Assembly (NCBI GenBank): GCA_024279935.1
Contig: JAJRQZ010000181.1
Coordinates: 1-64,000, forward strand
Length of the DNA stretch: 64,000 nucleotides
Direction of reading: 5' to 3'
From: Bacteroidota bacterium
Lineage (GTDB): Bacteria > Bacteroidota > Bacteroidia > Bacteroidales > F082
The translations under genes were made by a program, and so were the position numbers. This document shows positions 17,155 through 25,238 of this stretch, in pieces; position 1 is the first letter of the stretch; each line of letters starts with the position of its first letter. The notes below the pieces were generated by a model that saw nothing but the letters and a program-made list of their open reading frames with translations, did not search any database and was not told the DNA's origin.

Positions 17155-17188
17155 TATCTTAGCTAAAACTATTATTAGAACAGCAAAA

Positions 17189-17668
17189 ATGAGAATGAAA
17201 TCTTTAAAGCTAAGGGCTTTTTTAACCCTGTTTTTATTGATCGGCACTATCGGCCTTGTCAATTCCCAGAACGCAATACTGAAAATTTCGATTAAGACAC
17301 GAACAATTAATTTCAAACGTTTGATAGTGGGCAAGGAAAATTCAAGTGTTTACAAAAGCGGCTGCTCATCGCCCGAGCTTATCAAGACCGAAAACTTGCA
17401 AAACGTAGATTTTGATGATAATAGCCGCGGAACTCTAAAAACATCTGAAATTTTTGCCGAGCCGATCGTTCGTGAAATCTACTCCGTCAAGCGAAAATAC
17501 TTTTCTGCCAAACTGAAAACCATCTTAGTTCACAAATCCAAAAAGATAAAATTTTATGCGTTATCTTCAACAGCAGTTACGATAGCCTGCCGGCTTACTA
17601 TGAATCATTGGAACAAAATATCATCTCAAAATTATATTAAATGGCAAAAACTTATAAAGCTGACATAG
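17189..17668 (+). CDS. Small secreted protein, frame uncertain
   Basis: About 160 residues with a convincing signal peptide (MRMKSLKLRAFLTLFLLIGT, cleavage near VNSQ). The mature part has no recognised domain. The end looks unreliable. In another plus-strand frame a protein-like segment runs from about 17490 to a TAA near 17640, containing KILCVIFNSSYDSLPAYYES. The annotated frame there reads as unstructured basic sequence. One missing base around 17480-17550, for example in the A5 run near 17543, would join the two. I therefore treat the gene as real in its first half and possibly frameshifted after that. The function is unknown. Confidence 0.45.
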   Translation: MRMKSLKLRAFLTLFLLIGTIGLVNSQNAILKISIKTRTINFKRLIVGKENSSVYKSGCSSPELIKTENLQNVDFDDNSRGTLKTSEIFAEPIVREIYSVKRKYFSAKLKTILVHKSKKIKFYALSSTAVTIACRLTMNHWNKISSQNYIKWQKLIKLT

Positions 17669-17808
17669 GTGAAGGTCTAAGTTGTCTTAGGATAGATGTT
17701 TTGCTGAATATTATACTGCACTTTTAAAGATTATAGCATGCTGAAAAATTGGACATAAAACAATTCTGACTTTTTTCAAGTCTCAAACAAATTAAATAAA
17801 TAAACAAT

Positions 17809-19875
17809 ATGAAAAAATTATCATTAACTATTATCTTATTGAGCATCATCATGCTCGGTTATTCGCAAGAATACTGGGAGGAAGTTCAAACTACGGAGCC
17901 TTATGGCGCTCTAAATCATTGTGTTTTCATGGACACGGACAACGGCTGGGTTGTTGGGCAGAACGGCATTATCCAGCACACCTCCGATGGTGGCCTAAAC
18001 TGGGACCAACAGTACGACGATGCCAACAAATTATTTCGCTCGGTACATTTCATCAATAACGATGAAGGGTGGGTAGTAGGCTGGAACGATATACTTCACA
18101 CCACCGATGGTGGACAAAACTGGGAATTCCAAACCCATCCACCAATTTTAGGAGATATTAATGACGTATTCTTCCTTGACCAAAACAACGGCTGGATAGT
18201 TGGTTGGTATAAGATAATACTGAAAACAACCGATGGTGGACAAAACTGGCAGAAAGTATCAAATCTTGTAGGTGGTGAAACTATTTACAATTCCGTGAAA
18301 TTCTTCGACGAGGAACACGGTATATTATGCGGAGTCAGGCAAAATTACGGTGGAATTATTATGACCACCAGCGATGGCGGACTTAACTGGACCGAGACAG
18401 GCCCGTCCTCATCTTCTGAATTCCTATCCCTCGACATCAACGATCAAGACGAGGTTTTCGTTTGTGGCGCCAACGGCCAATTATTCAAATCGGGGGACAT
18501 GGGGCAAACATGGACGGACAAGAGTATAGGCATGAACTATTTCATGGATATCGAATTTGGCGAAAACCAAGTTGCATATCTCCTCGACCATACCACTATT
18601 TATAAAAGCACCGATAACGGCAACACGTGGAATGCCGACGAAACAATTCCTTTTTCCTTAGGCTTGAGGGATATTGCCATCGGTGGCGTTCAACTGTATG
18701 GCTGCGGAGAAAACACCTCCGTCTATAAAAAACTGGAAGGAATCCATGAATGGCAAAAGCTGCTTTACAATAAACCATTGTTATTCAGGAATATAGAGTT
18801 CGCCAACGATTTGGATGGATTTGCCTTAACCGGCATCGGAATGCCCATAAATCCCTATCGGACAAGCGATGGCGGCCTAACATGGGAAAACGATTCGTTG
18901 ATACCCGAAGAAAGATACTATAAGTTGCGCTCGGCAAATCAAACCCTTTTCTATTTAAGCTTTAGCAACAATTTATTGAAAACTCCCGATGGGGGCCAGA
19001 ATTGGGAAACCATTCAGCTCCCGCCCGCACAAGGCGCATATTATAACGACTTTTCAGTGCCGAGCGAAAACACCGCATACTTATGCGACGACTCCTCAAC
19101 AGTATATAAATCTACCGACGGTGGCCACAATTGGAATAAAATAGAGTTCGACGAATATCATAAATTCTCCATCTCATATTTCTATGACGATAATTTTGGT
19201 TGGCTTGTCGATGATTATTCAGGTTATCTTTCCAGGACTACCGATGGCGGCGAAACCTGGACTAGCATGAAAGTTGACCCTGTCCATACTTACGTTCCTT
19301 CGAGTATTTATTTCATCAATAAAAACGATGGCTTTATAGTTACCGAAATTGGATATGTATATCGCACAAGCGATGGCGGCGACAGCTGGGAAAAGGTTTT
19401 CGGGTTGGATATGTCGTATTATGCGATTTTCCATTTTATAAATGAGAACAAAGGATATCTGATAGATAAAAACCAAATTTATTTAAGTGAGGACGGCGGC
19501 TACACCTGGGTGGAGTACCAAACATTGAGCCAAACGGTATTTTGTGCTGAATTTTTAGGTTCAAATTCATGGCTGGCCGGCAATATCAATCTTATGGCAA
19601 TAAATCCCGACTTATTGGATGTAAGCGATATCTCAACAAACGATCCTTCAATAAGTGTTTATCCAAACCCTGCAGAAAACATTATTTATTTGAACAATGG
19701 ATCAAATACTCGGATAAACAAAATGGAGATTATTAGTCAGGATGGCAAATTAGTCAGTTCGCTGTCAGTGCTTACCGGTGATGCAATTGATATATCTGAC
19801 TTGAATCCGGGTGTGTATTTCGTTAGAACATATTCCGGTCAGGGCATCAGCACAACCAAGCTTATCGTGAAATAA
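17809..19875 (+). CDS. T9SS type A sorted protein with YCF48-like beta-propeller repeats
   Basis: 688 residues beginning with a signal peptide that ends near SQE. The main body holds twelve blade-like repeats of the form T/S-x-D-G-G-x-x-W, for example HTTDGGQNW, KTTDGGQNW and RTTDGGETW. This is the pattern of BNR/YCF48 photosystem-II-stability-like propellers. The last 75 residues form a type IX sorting domain: SVYPNPAENIIYL, then ISDLNPGVYFVR and a final KLIVK. The protein is therefore exported across the outer membrane and released or anchored. In this phylum such proteins are abundant surface components, and the ligand is unknown. The repeats leave a low-complexity signal in the DNA (repeated GATGGTGG-type words). 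Confidence 0.9.
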   Translation: MKKLSLTIILLSIIMLGYSQEYWEEVQTTEPYGALNHCVFMDTDNGWVVGQNGIIQHTSDGGLNWDQQYDDANKLFRSVHFINNDEGWVVGWNDILHTTDGGQNWEFQTHPPILGDINDVFFLDQNNGWIVGWYKIILKTTDGGQNWQKVSNLVGGETIYNSVKFFDEEHGILCGVRQNYGGIIMTTSDGGLNWTETGPSSSSEFLSLDINDQDEVFVCGANGQLFKSGDMGQTWTDKSIGMNYFMDIEFGENQVAYLLDHTTIYKSTDNGNTWNADETIPFSLGLRDIAIGGVQLYGCGENTSVYKKLEGIHEWQKLLYNKPLLFRNIEFANDLDGFALTGIGMPINPYRTSDGGLTWENDSLIPEERYYKLRSANQTLFYLSFSNNLLKTPDGGQNWETIQLPPAQGAYYNDFSVPSENTAYLCDDSSTVYKSTDGGHNWNKIEFDEYHKFSISYFYDDNFGWLVDDYSGYLSRTTDGGETWTSMKVDPVHTYVPSSIYFINKNDGFIVTEIGYVYRTSDGGDSWEKVFGLDMSYYAIFHFINENKGYLIDKNQIYLSEDGGYTWVEYQTLSQTVFCAEFLGSNSWLAGNINLMAINPDLLDVSDISTNDPSISVYPNPAENIIYLNNGSNTRINKMEIISQDGKLVSSLSVLTGDAIDISDLNPGVYFVRTYSGQGISTTKLIVK

Positions 19876-19939
19876 GCAAATGAAACATCCATGTTTAATT
19901 TTAATCACACAGGAAAATGATTATTCTGCAAAAATACAG

Positions 19940-20017
19940 TCATCGGATTAAGCGGGTTTAACGGATGTCTTTCGCTTGCGAAAAACTAAAATCCGCTTAA
20001 TCTGTTAAAACCGATGA
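19940..20017. repeat. Imperfect inverted repeat with apical hairpin
   Basis: The left arm TCATCGGATTAAGCGG pairs with a right arm containing CCGCTTAAT and CCGATGA, with a nine-base bulge (CTGTTAAAA) on the right side. At the apex a second perfect hairpin TTTCGC-TT-GCGAAA lies at 19970-19983. It resembles dispersed intergenic repeats of the GGATTAAGCGGATTTAACGG type. Only one copy is present in this window, so repetition could not be tested. Confidence 0.5.
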
Positions 20018-20077
20018 TAAATATAATATGCTAGATGATAATTAATTACAAAATTATAAACAGGTGAAATTATCAAT

Positions 20078-20112
20078 AAGGCTGCTTAAACATTTTTAAG
20101 CAGCCTTTTTTA
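20078..20112. terminator. Bidirectional intrinsic terminator
   Basis: A 13-bp perfect stem (AAGGCTGCTTAAA and its complement) with a 4-base loop. T6 follows on the plus strand. It serves the T9SS propeller gene on the plus strand and possibly the small lipoprotein gene on the minus strand. Confidence 0.9.
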
Positions 20113-20163
20113 TGTTTTGAAGAACATACTTCCCAGTAAAAGACCTGGATGCTTTTAGCCAGG

Positions 20164-20379
20164 CTAGATAGGTTTTTTCTGGCCAAGGATATTCCTCCTT
20201 TTGTTCTTAATGATATATTTCTTGCGCACAGGTGTTGTTTTAGTGCTCACGGGATCAATTGAGGATTGATTGCGACGGGCATTATAATTATGGGTCGAAA
20301 GGCCCTTTGAGCAGGACGACATCGCAAAGGCAACAAGCAAGACTACTATCGTGATAAAAAACTTTTTGGACAATTTCAT
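20164..20379 (-). CDS. Small basic lipoprotein of unknown function
   Basis: 71 residues. The signal sequence MKLSKKFFITIVVLLVAFAM ends in the lipobox MSSC, so the mature protein is a 47-residue lipid-anchored peptide. It is rich in Lys/Arg and ends KNKRRNILGQKKPI. I chose the ATG at 20379, because the longer reading frame would place 23 non-signal residues before the hydrophobic core. Small basic lipoproteins like this are common in the phylum and have no assigned role. It is divergently oriented to the B12 operon. Confidence 0.65.
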   Translation of the reverse strand: MKLSKKFFITIVVLLVAFAMSSCSKGLSTHNYNARRNQSSIDPVSTKTTPVRKKYIIKNKRRNILGQKKPI

Positions 20380-20491
20380 TTTAATCTCTTTTATTGATTT
20401 TGATCGGGCCGCTAATTTATTAAAAAAAACATAACAAGCGAATGACAAGCCGAAATTTTTATTGGTTGCACAAAAAAAACATCAGCCGAAT

Positions 20492-20684
20492 AAATATTTG
20501 TTACTACTCAGCAGGTTTATCAAGTTGATTATCAATAGCCCCATGCTTCAGTGCGGGGCTATATATTTGAAATCTCAGTAGTTTTGGCGGAAATTTCGTG
20601 TTTTTCAAACAAAAATTGTGACAAAACGGATAGGTAACCAATGAGTTAATATTTTTCTCTACTGCTGAGTAGTAACAAATATTT
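20492..20684. mobile_element. MITE-like element with perfect inverted repeats
   Basis: Two 23-base perfect inverted copies lie at 20492-20514 and 20662-20684 and enclose 147 bases. The outer eight bases, AAATATTT, are palindromic and could be an 8-bp target duplication, leaving 15-bp terminal repeats GTTACTACTCAGCAG. Inside is a strong hairpin (AGCCCC, ATGCTTCAGTG, CGGGGCT) at about 20538-20561. There is no transposase gene, and the short ORF crossing it also runs through the riboswitch. The right end lies three bases before the -7 box of the B12 operon. Confidence 0.6.
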
Positions 20685-20687
20685 TTA

Positions 20688-20695
20688 TACTTTTG
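20688..20695 (+). promoter_or_regulatory. -7 box of the B12 operon
   Basis: TACTTTTG places the transcription start at about 20700-20703, exactly where the cobalamin riboswitch begins. The -33 region falls inside the right arm of the adjoining inverted-repeat element. Confidence 0.6.
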
Positions 20696-20702
20696 CCGCA
20701 AG

Positions 20703-20878
20703 TTTTGGTGCCATTTCCTGCACGACCATGCAGGTGGTATAATAGGGAAACAGGTGTAAATCCTGTACAGTTCCCGCTGCTGTAAGCTCTTTGTGCTTTC
20801 GAACCCTTGGTCACTTTTCACGTAGGTTACGGGATTGGGAAGGCCTCGAAAGCGGAGTAAGTCAGAAGACCTGCCAAT
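20703..20878 (+). ncRNA. Cobalamin riboswitch
   Basis: All core blocks of the B12-sensing RNA appear in order. These are GGTGCC near 20707, the GGGAAACAGGTGTAAATCCTG block (about 20745-20765), the CCCGCTGCTGTAA block (20773-20785) and the B12 box AGTCAGAAGACCTGCC (20860-20875). Peripheral helices fill about 70 bases between the last two. Cobalamin binding normally lowers expression of the downstream genes. The start of the four-gene B12 uptake unit is about 125 bases downstream. Alternative pairing is possible: CGAAAGC at 20847-20853 can pair with GCTTTCG at 20795-20801 inside the aptamer, or with the same word at 20895-20901 after it. Confidence 0.95.
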
Positions 20879-21003
20879 ACTGTATTTTATCAAAGCTTTC
20901 GGGATAATGGCTTGGTGATGTTTTTTTAACATTCCATAATGTTTCTTCCTGAAAAGTTTTGAGGTTAATTAATTTTTTTAATAATTCCTTAAAACTTTTT
21001 TTT

Positions 21004-22266
21004 ATGAAAAAGATTTACTTTTTAAGTCTGACGGTGCTTGCGATAGCCCTTTCAGCATTTCGCGCAAACGCGCAGACAAACTACACCAAACAAATTATTT
21101 TTGTCAATGGTGGCGATTTCGGCAATGCCGACGATTTCGTAACAGTGGCGTCCTACGACCCGGAAACCCAAACAACTACCGAATTTGCGACGATTTATAC
21201 GCAATCGGTACAGGATGTGATTATCAATGACGGCTATGCTTATGTTGCAGCACAAGATTCCATTGTTAAGCTCAACATCGATACTTATGAGAAGGTTGCC
21301 TCGGTAGCGGCTTCCGGCATCAATCAACTTTCGACCGACGGCAATGTCCTGACCGCTTCTATCTGGTATCCGGCAACAGAGAATTATGTAAGGATTTTCT
21401 CTCTCGACGACCTGAGCTTAATAACAAACATCGAGGGCATATCGGGCGAAGCAGCCGGAATACTTATAAATGACGGGATTGCCCTTGTTGCCGTCCCGGG
21501 CGGGTGGGGAAGCACCACAGGCAAAATCGCCGCCATCGACATAGTTGAAAACACTCTTTTGTCGGAAGATGATTATGGCGATTTTTATGCCGGTATCGGA
21601 TATTTTGCTTATTATAACGATATTGTCTTTAGCTTTATGAAAACAGCATGGGGCGATAGCACGGCTAAGGTTGCCAGTTTTGACAACGAAGGAAATGTTT
21701 TGGCCGAAACAACATTTACAAATGCTGTACTGGCAAACGGAACCGGTCAGCTTCAAGATAAATATTATGTTGAGCTTAACAACGGAATTGCCGCTTATGA
21801 TATGATCAGCGACGAGATGAACATGATCGTTGACCCTCAGCCGGCAAGCATTGCAGCCTCAACAATCGATACTGTCAACAATGTGATTTATCTGACGACA
21901 ACCGATTTCTTCTCCTCGGGCGATGGTTTTATTTATGATCTGGACGGAACACAAACCGGATTGTTCGATGCAGGCATCTCAGCCCAGGCCATTGCCGTTG
22001 ACTACCGATTGAACAGCGGGGCTGATAGAATAGCTGACAAAACGATAATATCATTATTTCCAAACCCCGCAACCGACATCATAAACATAAAAACCGAAAA
22101 CGACTTCAACATACAAAGGATAAATATTGTTGATGGTATGGGAAACTTAGTTTATAATGGCAATGCTTCTAACAGCATAGACATAAGCAATTTGAATCCC
22201 GGGGTTTATTTCATGAATATCATGGGCAGCAATTCGAGAACTTCATCAAGATTTATTAAAAATTGA
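21004..22266 (+). CDS. T9SS-exported beta-propeller in the B12 operon (YncE/BtuG-like fold)
   Basis: 420 residues. A signal peptide (MKKIYFLSLTVLAIALSAF, cleavage near ANAQ) is followed by about 330 residues of repeated blade patterns such as VQDVIINDGYAYVAAQDSIV and AGILINDGIALVAVPGGW. This is the style of YncE and BtuG surface propellers. The end is a type IX sorting domain (SLFPNPATDIINI, ISNLNPGVYFMNI, SRFIKN). As the first gene after the cobalamin riboswitch it is probably a cell-surface corrinoid-binding or accessory protein. Direct B12 binding is inferred from position and fold only. I chose the ATG at 21004, where the signal peptide begins. The next gene starts within its stop codon. 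Confidence 0.85.
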   Translation: MKKIYFLSLTVLAIALSAFRANAQTNYTKQIIFVNGGDFGNADDFVTVASYDPETQTTTEFATIYTQSVQDVIINDGYAYVAAQDSIVKLNIDTYEKVASVAASGINQLSTDGNVLTASIWYPATENYVRIFSLDDLSLITNIEGISGEAAGILINDGIALVAVPGGWGSTTGKIAAIDIVENTLLSEDDYGDFYAGIGYFAYYNDIVFSFMKTAWGDSTAKVASFDNEGNVLAETTFTNAVLANGTGQLQDKYYVELNNGIAAYDMISDEMNMIVDPQPASIAASTIDTVNNVIYLTTTDFFSSGDGFIYDLDGTQTGLFDAGISAQAIAVDYRLNSGADRIADKTIISLFPNPATDIINIKTENDFNIQRINIVDGMGNLVYNGNASNSIDISNLNPGVYFMNIMGSNSRTSSRFIKN

Positions 22267-23273
22267 TGAATCGTTCAATTTCATATAATAATATCGGGTG
22301 GTTCCTATTTATGGGAACTGCCACGATATTATTACTTTTTCAGATACCGGCATCGGCGCAGTTTGCACCTCCGGCGGGACAAATGGGTAGCACTGCCATA
22401 AAAGCCGACAGTTCAGTTTTCGTTAATTGGGCAGATAACTGCTTGATCAGCAGGGGCTTCGTTGATATAAGCATGGAGAGCATGGGCTTGGCAACTTATG
22501 GCTCCGACAGCTCGGCCTACGGTTTTGCGGACAATGGGGTAGTGAGTCTCGGCGACGGCGGGTCGGCGATATTATATTTTTCCACACCCATTGTTGACGG
22601 CCCCGGCTATGATTTTGCGATATTCGAAAACTCCTTCAACGATGACTTCCTGGAGCTTGCTTTTGTTGAAGTAAGTTCCAACGGCGTTGATTATGTGGGC
22701 TTCCCCTCTGTTTCCAATACTCAAACCCTTGAGCAAATAGGTACATTCGGTACGCTTGACGCCACAAAATTGAATAATATGGCCGGTAAATACAGAGGTG
22801 GCTACGGTACCCCTTTCGATTTAAACGAGCTGCAATATTCTGACAACCTGGATGTTCAAGATGTCAAATATATAAGAATAGTGGATGTTGTCGGCTGCCT
22901 TGCAGATGCTTATGCCTCTTATGATTCCCAAGGCAACAAAATCAACGACACCTGGCCCACGCCATTCGAGTCATCCGGATTCGATTTGGATGCCGTTGGG
23001 ATAATCAATGACGTGGAGCACCTCGCAGTTGACAACATCAGCGGTCAAGAGATAATTATTTATCCGGTTCCCTTTACCAATGTCCTGAATATAGGGAAAA
23101 TAGAGAAAAACTCCGTCATTAGCATTTTCGACTTGAATTCAAGACTAGTTTATTCCTCAAAGTGTGCTTATAGCAATTTCAGCCTTTCCGGCTCATCCCT
23201 ACCAAAAGGATTGCTGATACTGCGGATCGAAAGCGGCAGCTTATTAATTTACAAAAGAATATTACATCAATAA
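22266..23273 (+). CDS. T9SS-exported surface protein of the B12 operon, function unknown
   Basis: About 335 residues with a signal peptide (cleavage near SAQF). The central domain of about 210 residues begins APPAGQMGSTAIKADSSVFV. It contains VVSLGDGGSAILYF, YDFAIFENSF, LAFVEVSSNG and GFDLDAVGIIN. The pattern recalls carbohydrate-binding-like or jelly-roll surface proteins often labelled simply cell surface protein. A short type IX sorting-like domain follows (IIIYPVPFTNVLNI to KRILHQ). The start codon overlaps the upstream TGA by one base (TGATG), and a TonB receptor gene follows after six bases. Regulation by the cobalamin riboswitch suggests a role in corrinoid capture. I know of no demonstrated function for this family. 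Confidence 0.8.
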   Translation: MNRSISYNNIGWFLFMGTATILLLFQIPASAQFAPPAGQMGSTAIKADSSVFVNWADNCLISRGFVDISMESMGLATYGSDSSAYGFADNGVVSLGDGGSAILYFSTPIVDGPGYDFAIFENSFNDDFLELAFVEVSSNGVDYVGFPSVSNTQTLEQIGTFGTLDATKLNNMAGKYRGGYGTPFDLNELQYSDNLDVQDVKYIRIVDVVGCLADAYASYDSQGNKINDTWPTPFESSGFDLDAVGIINDVEHLAVDNISGQEIIIYPVPFTNVLNIGKIEKNSVISIFDLNSRLVYSSKCAYSNFSLSGSSLPKGLLILRIESGSLLIYKRILHQ

Positions 23274-23279
23274 AATGTA

Positions 23280-25238
23280 ATGCTAAAAACCATAAAACAT
23301 ATCCTCATTTTCATATTGCTGTTGCCGGGCCTTTCGGCAGGAGCACAAATGATGTTCGACACATTGAATTTAGAGGAGATGGTAGTTATGTCAAACTTCG
23401 TCGAGCGCGGCTCAACAAGGAAATCACAGAAGATAGATACTTTGATAAAGCAGGACCTAGACCATTTGGACCTTGGGGAGCTACTCAGGGCCGAAAGCCC
23501 GATCTTCGTCAAATCGTACGGAAAAGGCAGTCTGGCCACGGCAGCCTTCAGGGGCACGGCGGCCTCGCACACTAAAGTTTTATGGAACGATTTCGAGATT
23601 AATTCGCCCATGCTGGGGCAAGTTGACTTATCTCTTGTGCCTAATGCATTTTTCGACCAAGCGCAACTGGATTATGGCGGCAGTTCCATTCAAAGCACTT
23701 CAGGAGCCTTGGGTGGGGCAATCAACTTATACTCAGGTAATAACATTAGCTCGAACAAAATTGAGCTCAATCAGGGCATCGGTAGTTTCAATACTTTCAC
23801 CACAATGTTGAAAGTAAACCTCAAATTCAGGCAAATCACTTCAGGCACATCGGTTTACCTAAATTCATCGGAAAACTCATTTCCTTACTATAACAATGCC
23901 GTCATCCCGGCCAAATGGCAGAAACAGGAAAGTGCCTCATATTACAACAGAGGGTTTGTGCAGGAATTCGATTATTTGATCTCGGAACACCATTCCGTTA
24001 AAGTGCAATCGTGGAATCAATGGAATTACCGGGAAATACCCTTGGTCATGAGCAATGCGCAGGTAGGGAACAATGAGGAGCATCAGGGGGATTTTAGTTC
24101 CAGAAACATTGTTTCGTATAAATACAAGAAGTCGAGAACAGTTGTCGAAACCAAGGCTGCTTGGTTTTACGACGACATGAATTATTTGTTGAAGACAACT
24201 GCGGCCACCGACTACGAAGACACCGTAACGTTCATAAACTCCACAAACAAGAGCAGCTCGGGCTTTTTCAAAACAAAATTAAACCGCAATCTTTGCAAAG
24301 GCTGGATGGTTTCGGCAGAATTGTCGGCAAGTTTATTTTCCGTGAACTCGAATAATTATAATGGTATTAAATCAAGGGAGAATTATGGCCTGTACCTAAA
24401 ACTAAACAAGAAATTCTCCGAAACTATTGTTATGGATTTTTTGATGCGCCAGCAATATTCCGAACATAGGTTCCTTCCCATCATACCGTTCTTAGGATTA
24501 TCCGTAAAACCGGTAAAACAAGAGGAAATTTACCTGAGGGCGTCAGTAAACTTAAATTACAACCTGCCTTCATTAAACGATTTATACTGGTTCCCAGGTG
24601 GAAGCCCGGAACTATTGCCTGAGGAAGGAATGCAGTTAGACCTTGGGCTGAACTACGCAAAATCATTCTCCGAATCATTTGACCTAAGGATTGATATTAG
24701 TTTTTACAATTCGCAGATCTCCAACTGGATACAATGGGTTCCAAGCGATTATAGATATTGGGCCGCCCGAAACGTTGAAAGTGTCCATGCCAGGGGATTG
24801 GAAACCAGTATCAGCCTATCGGGAATCACCGGGGATTTTTTCTATAAGCTATCCACACAATATTCTTTGAACAAATCGACTAACGAAAGTGAAAAAGCAG
24901 AAAACGCCGGATATGCAGGAAGACAGCTGATTTATGTTCCGCTGCAGTCTGCAAACTTGTTCGCTTACATAAAATACAAGCGAAACACATTCAGCTGGAA
25001 CACTCAGCTCATAGGCAATAGAAACACCTCGCTCGATAGCGAAACGCTGTATTCCAACACATTGCCCGCATATTTTTTAAGCAGCATGTCGATTGGGAGG
25101 AAGCTCGGGTTTAAAAAATCCGGTTTAAATCTTAGGATAAAAATAAATAATATATTTAATGTCTCGTATCAGGCAATACTCTGGAGGCCAATGCCGGGAA
25201 GATACCTGGAGGCATTTTTAGGTTTTAATATAAAATAA
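23280..25238 (+). CDS. TonB-dependent receptor, BtuB-like (probable cobalamin transporter)
   Basis: 652 residues. A signal peptide (cleavage near GAQ) is followed by a TonB-box-like DTLNLEEMVVMS and a plug domain (DLGELLRAESPIFVKSYG, ATAAFRGTAASHTKVLW, TSGALGGAINLYSG). A beta-barrel rich in aromatic strands then ends LEAFLGFNIK. At 652 residues it is in the size range of BtuB rather than of the larger SusC proteins, and it lacks the SusC N-terminal carboxypeptidase-like domain. It lies third in the riboswitch-led unit, immediately before a BtuG-like gene. Import of cobalamin or its precursors is therefore the best reading. The periplasmic and inner-membrane parts (BtuF, BtuC, BtuD) are not in the window. 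Confidence 0.88.
   Translation: MLKTIKHILIFILLLPGLSAGAQMMFDTLNLEEMVVMSNFVERGSTRKSQKIDTLIKQDLDHLDLGELLRAESPIFVKSYGKGSLATAAFRGTAASHTKVLWNDFEINSPMLGQVDLSLVPNAFFDQAQLDYGGSSIQSTSGALGGAINLYSGNNISSNKIELNQGIGSFNTFTTMLKVNLKFRQITSGTSVYLNSSENSFPYYNNAVIPAKWQKQESASYYNRGFVQEFDYLISEHHSVKVQSWNQWNYREIPLVMSNAQVGNNEEHQGDFSSRNIVSYKYKKSRTVVETKAAWFYDDMNYLLKTTAATDYEDTVTFINSTNKSSSGFFKTKLNRNLCKGWMVSAELSASLFSVNSNNYNGIKSRENYGLYLKLNKKFSETIVMDFLMRQQYSEHRFLPIIPFLGLSVKPVKQEEIYLRASVNLNYNLPSLNDLYWFPGGSPELLPEEGMQLDLGLNYAKSFSESFDLRIDISFYNSQISNWIQWVPSDYRYWAARNVESVHARGLETSISLSGITGDFFYKLSTQYSLNKSTNESEKAENAGYAGRQLIYVPLQSANLFAYIKYKRNTFSWNTQLIGNRNTSLDSETLYSNTLPAYFLSSMSIGRKLGFKKSGLNLRIKINNIFNVSYQAILWRPMPGRYLEAFLGFNIK

Larger units (their letters stand above)
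19876..20163. other. Convergent intergenic region
   Basis: 288 bases between convergent genes. It contains a long imperfect inverted repeat (19940-20017) and a bidirectional terminator (20078-20112). I see no ORF of note. Confidence 0.6.

Noticed and set aside
17057-17188. Extension of the small secreted ORF to 17057
   Set aside because: It starts in the T-tract of the pruA terminator and crosses the -7 box. The signal peptide begins at 17189.
17809-19600. Repeated GATGGTGG-type words as a CRISPR-like or satellite array
   Set aside because: They encode the DGG-x-x-W motifs of propeller blades, with irregular spacing and no conserved spacer-repeat pattern.
20504-20932. 142-codon minus-strand ORF over the region upstream of the B12 operon
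   Set aside because: It runs through the cobalamin riboswitch and the inverted-repeat element, and the predicted protein has no family features.
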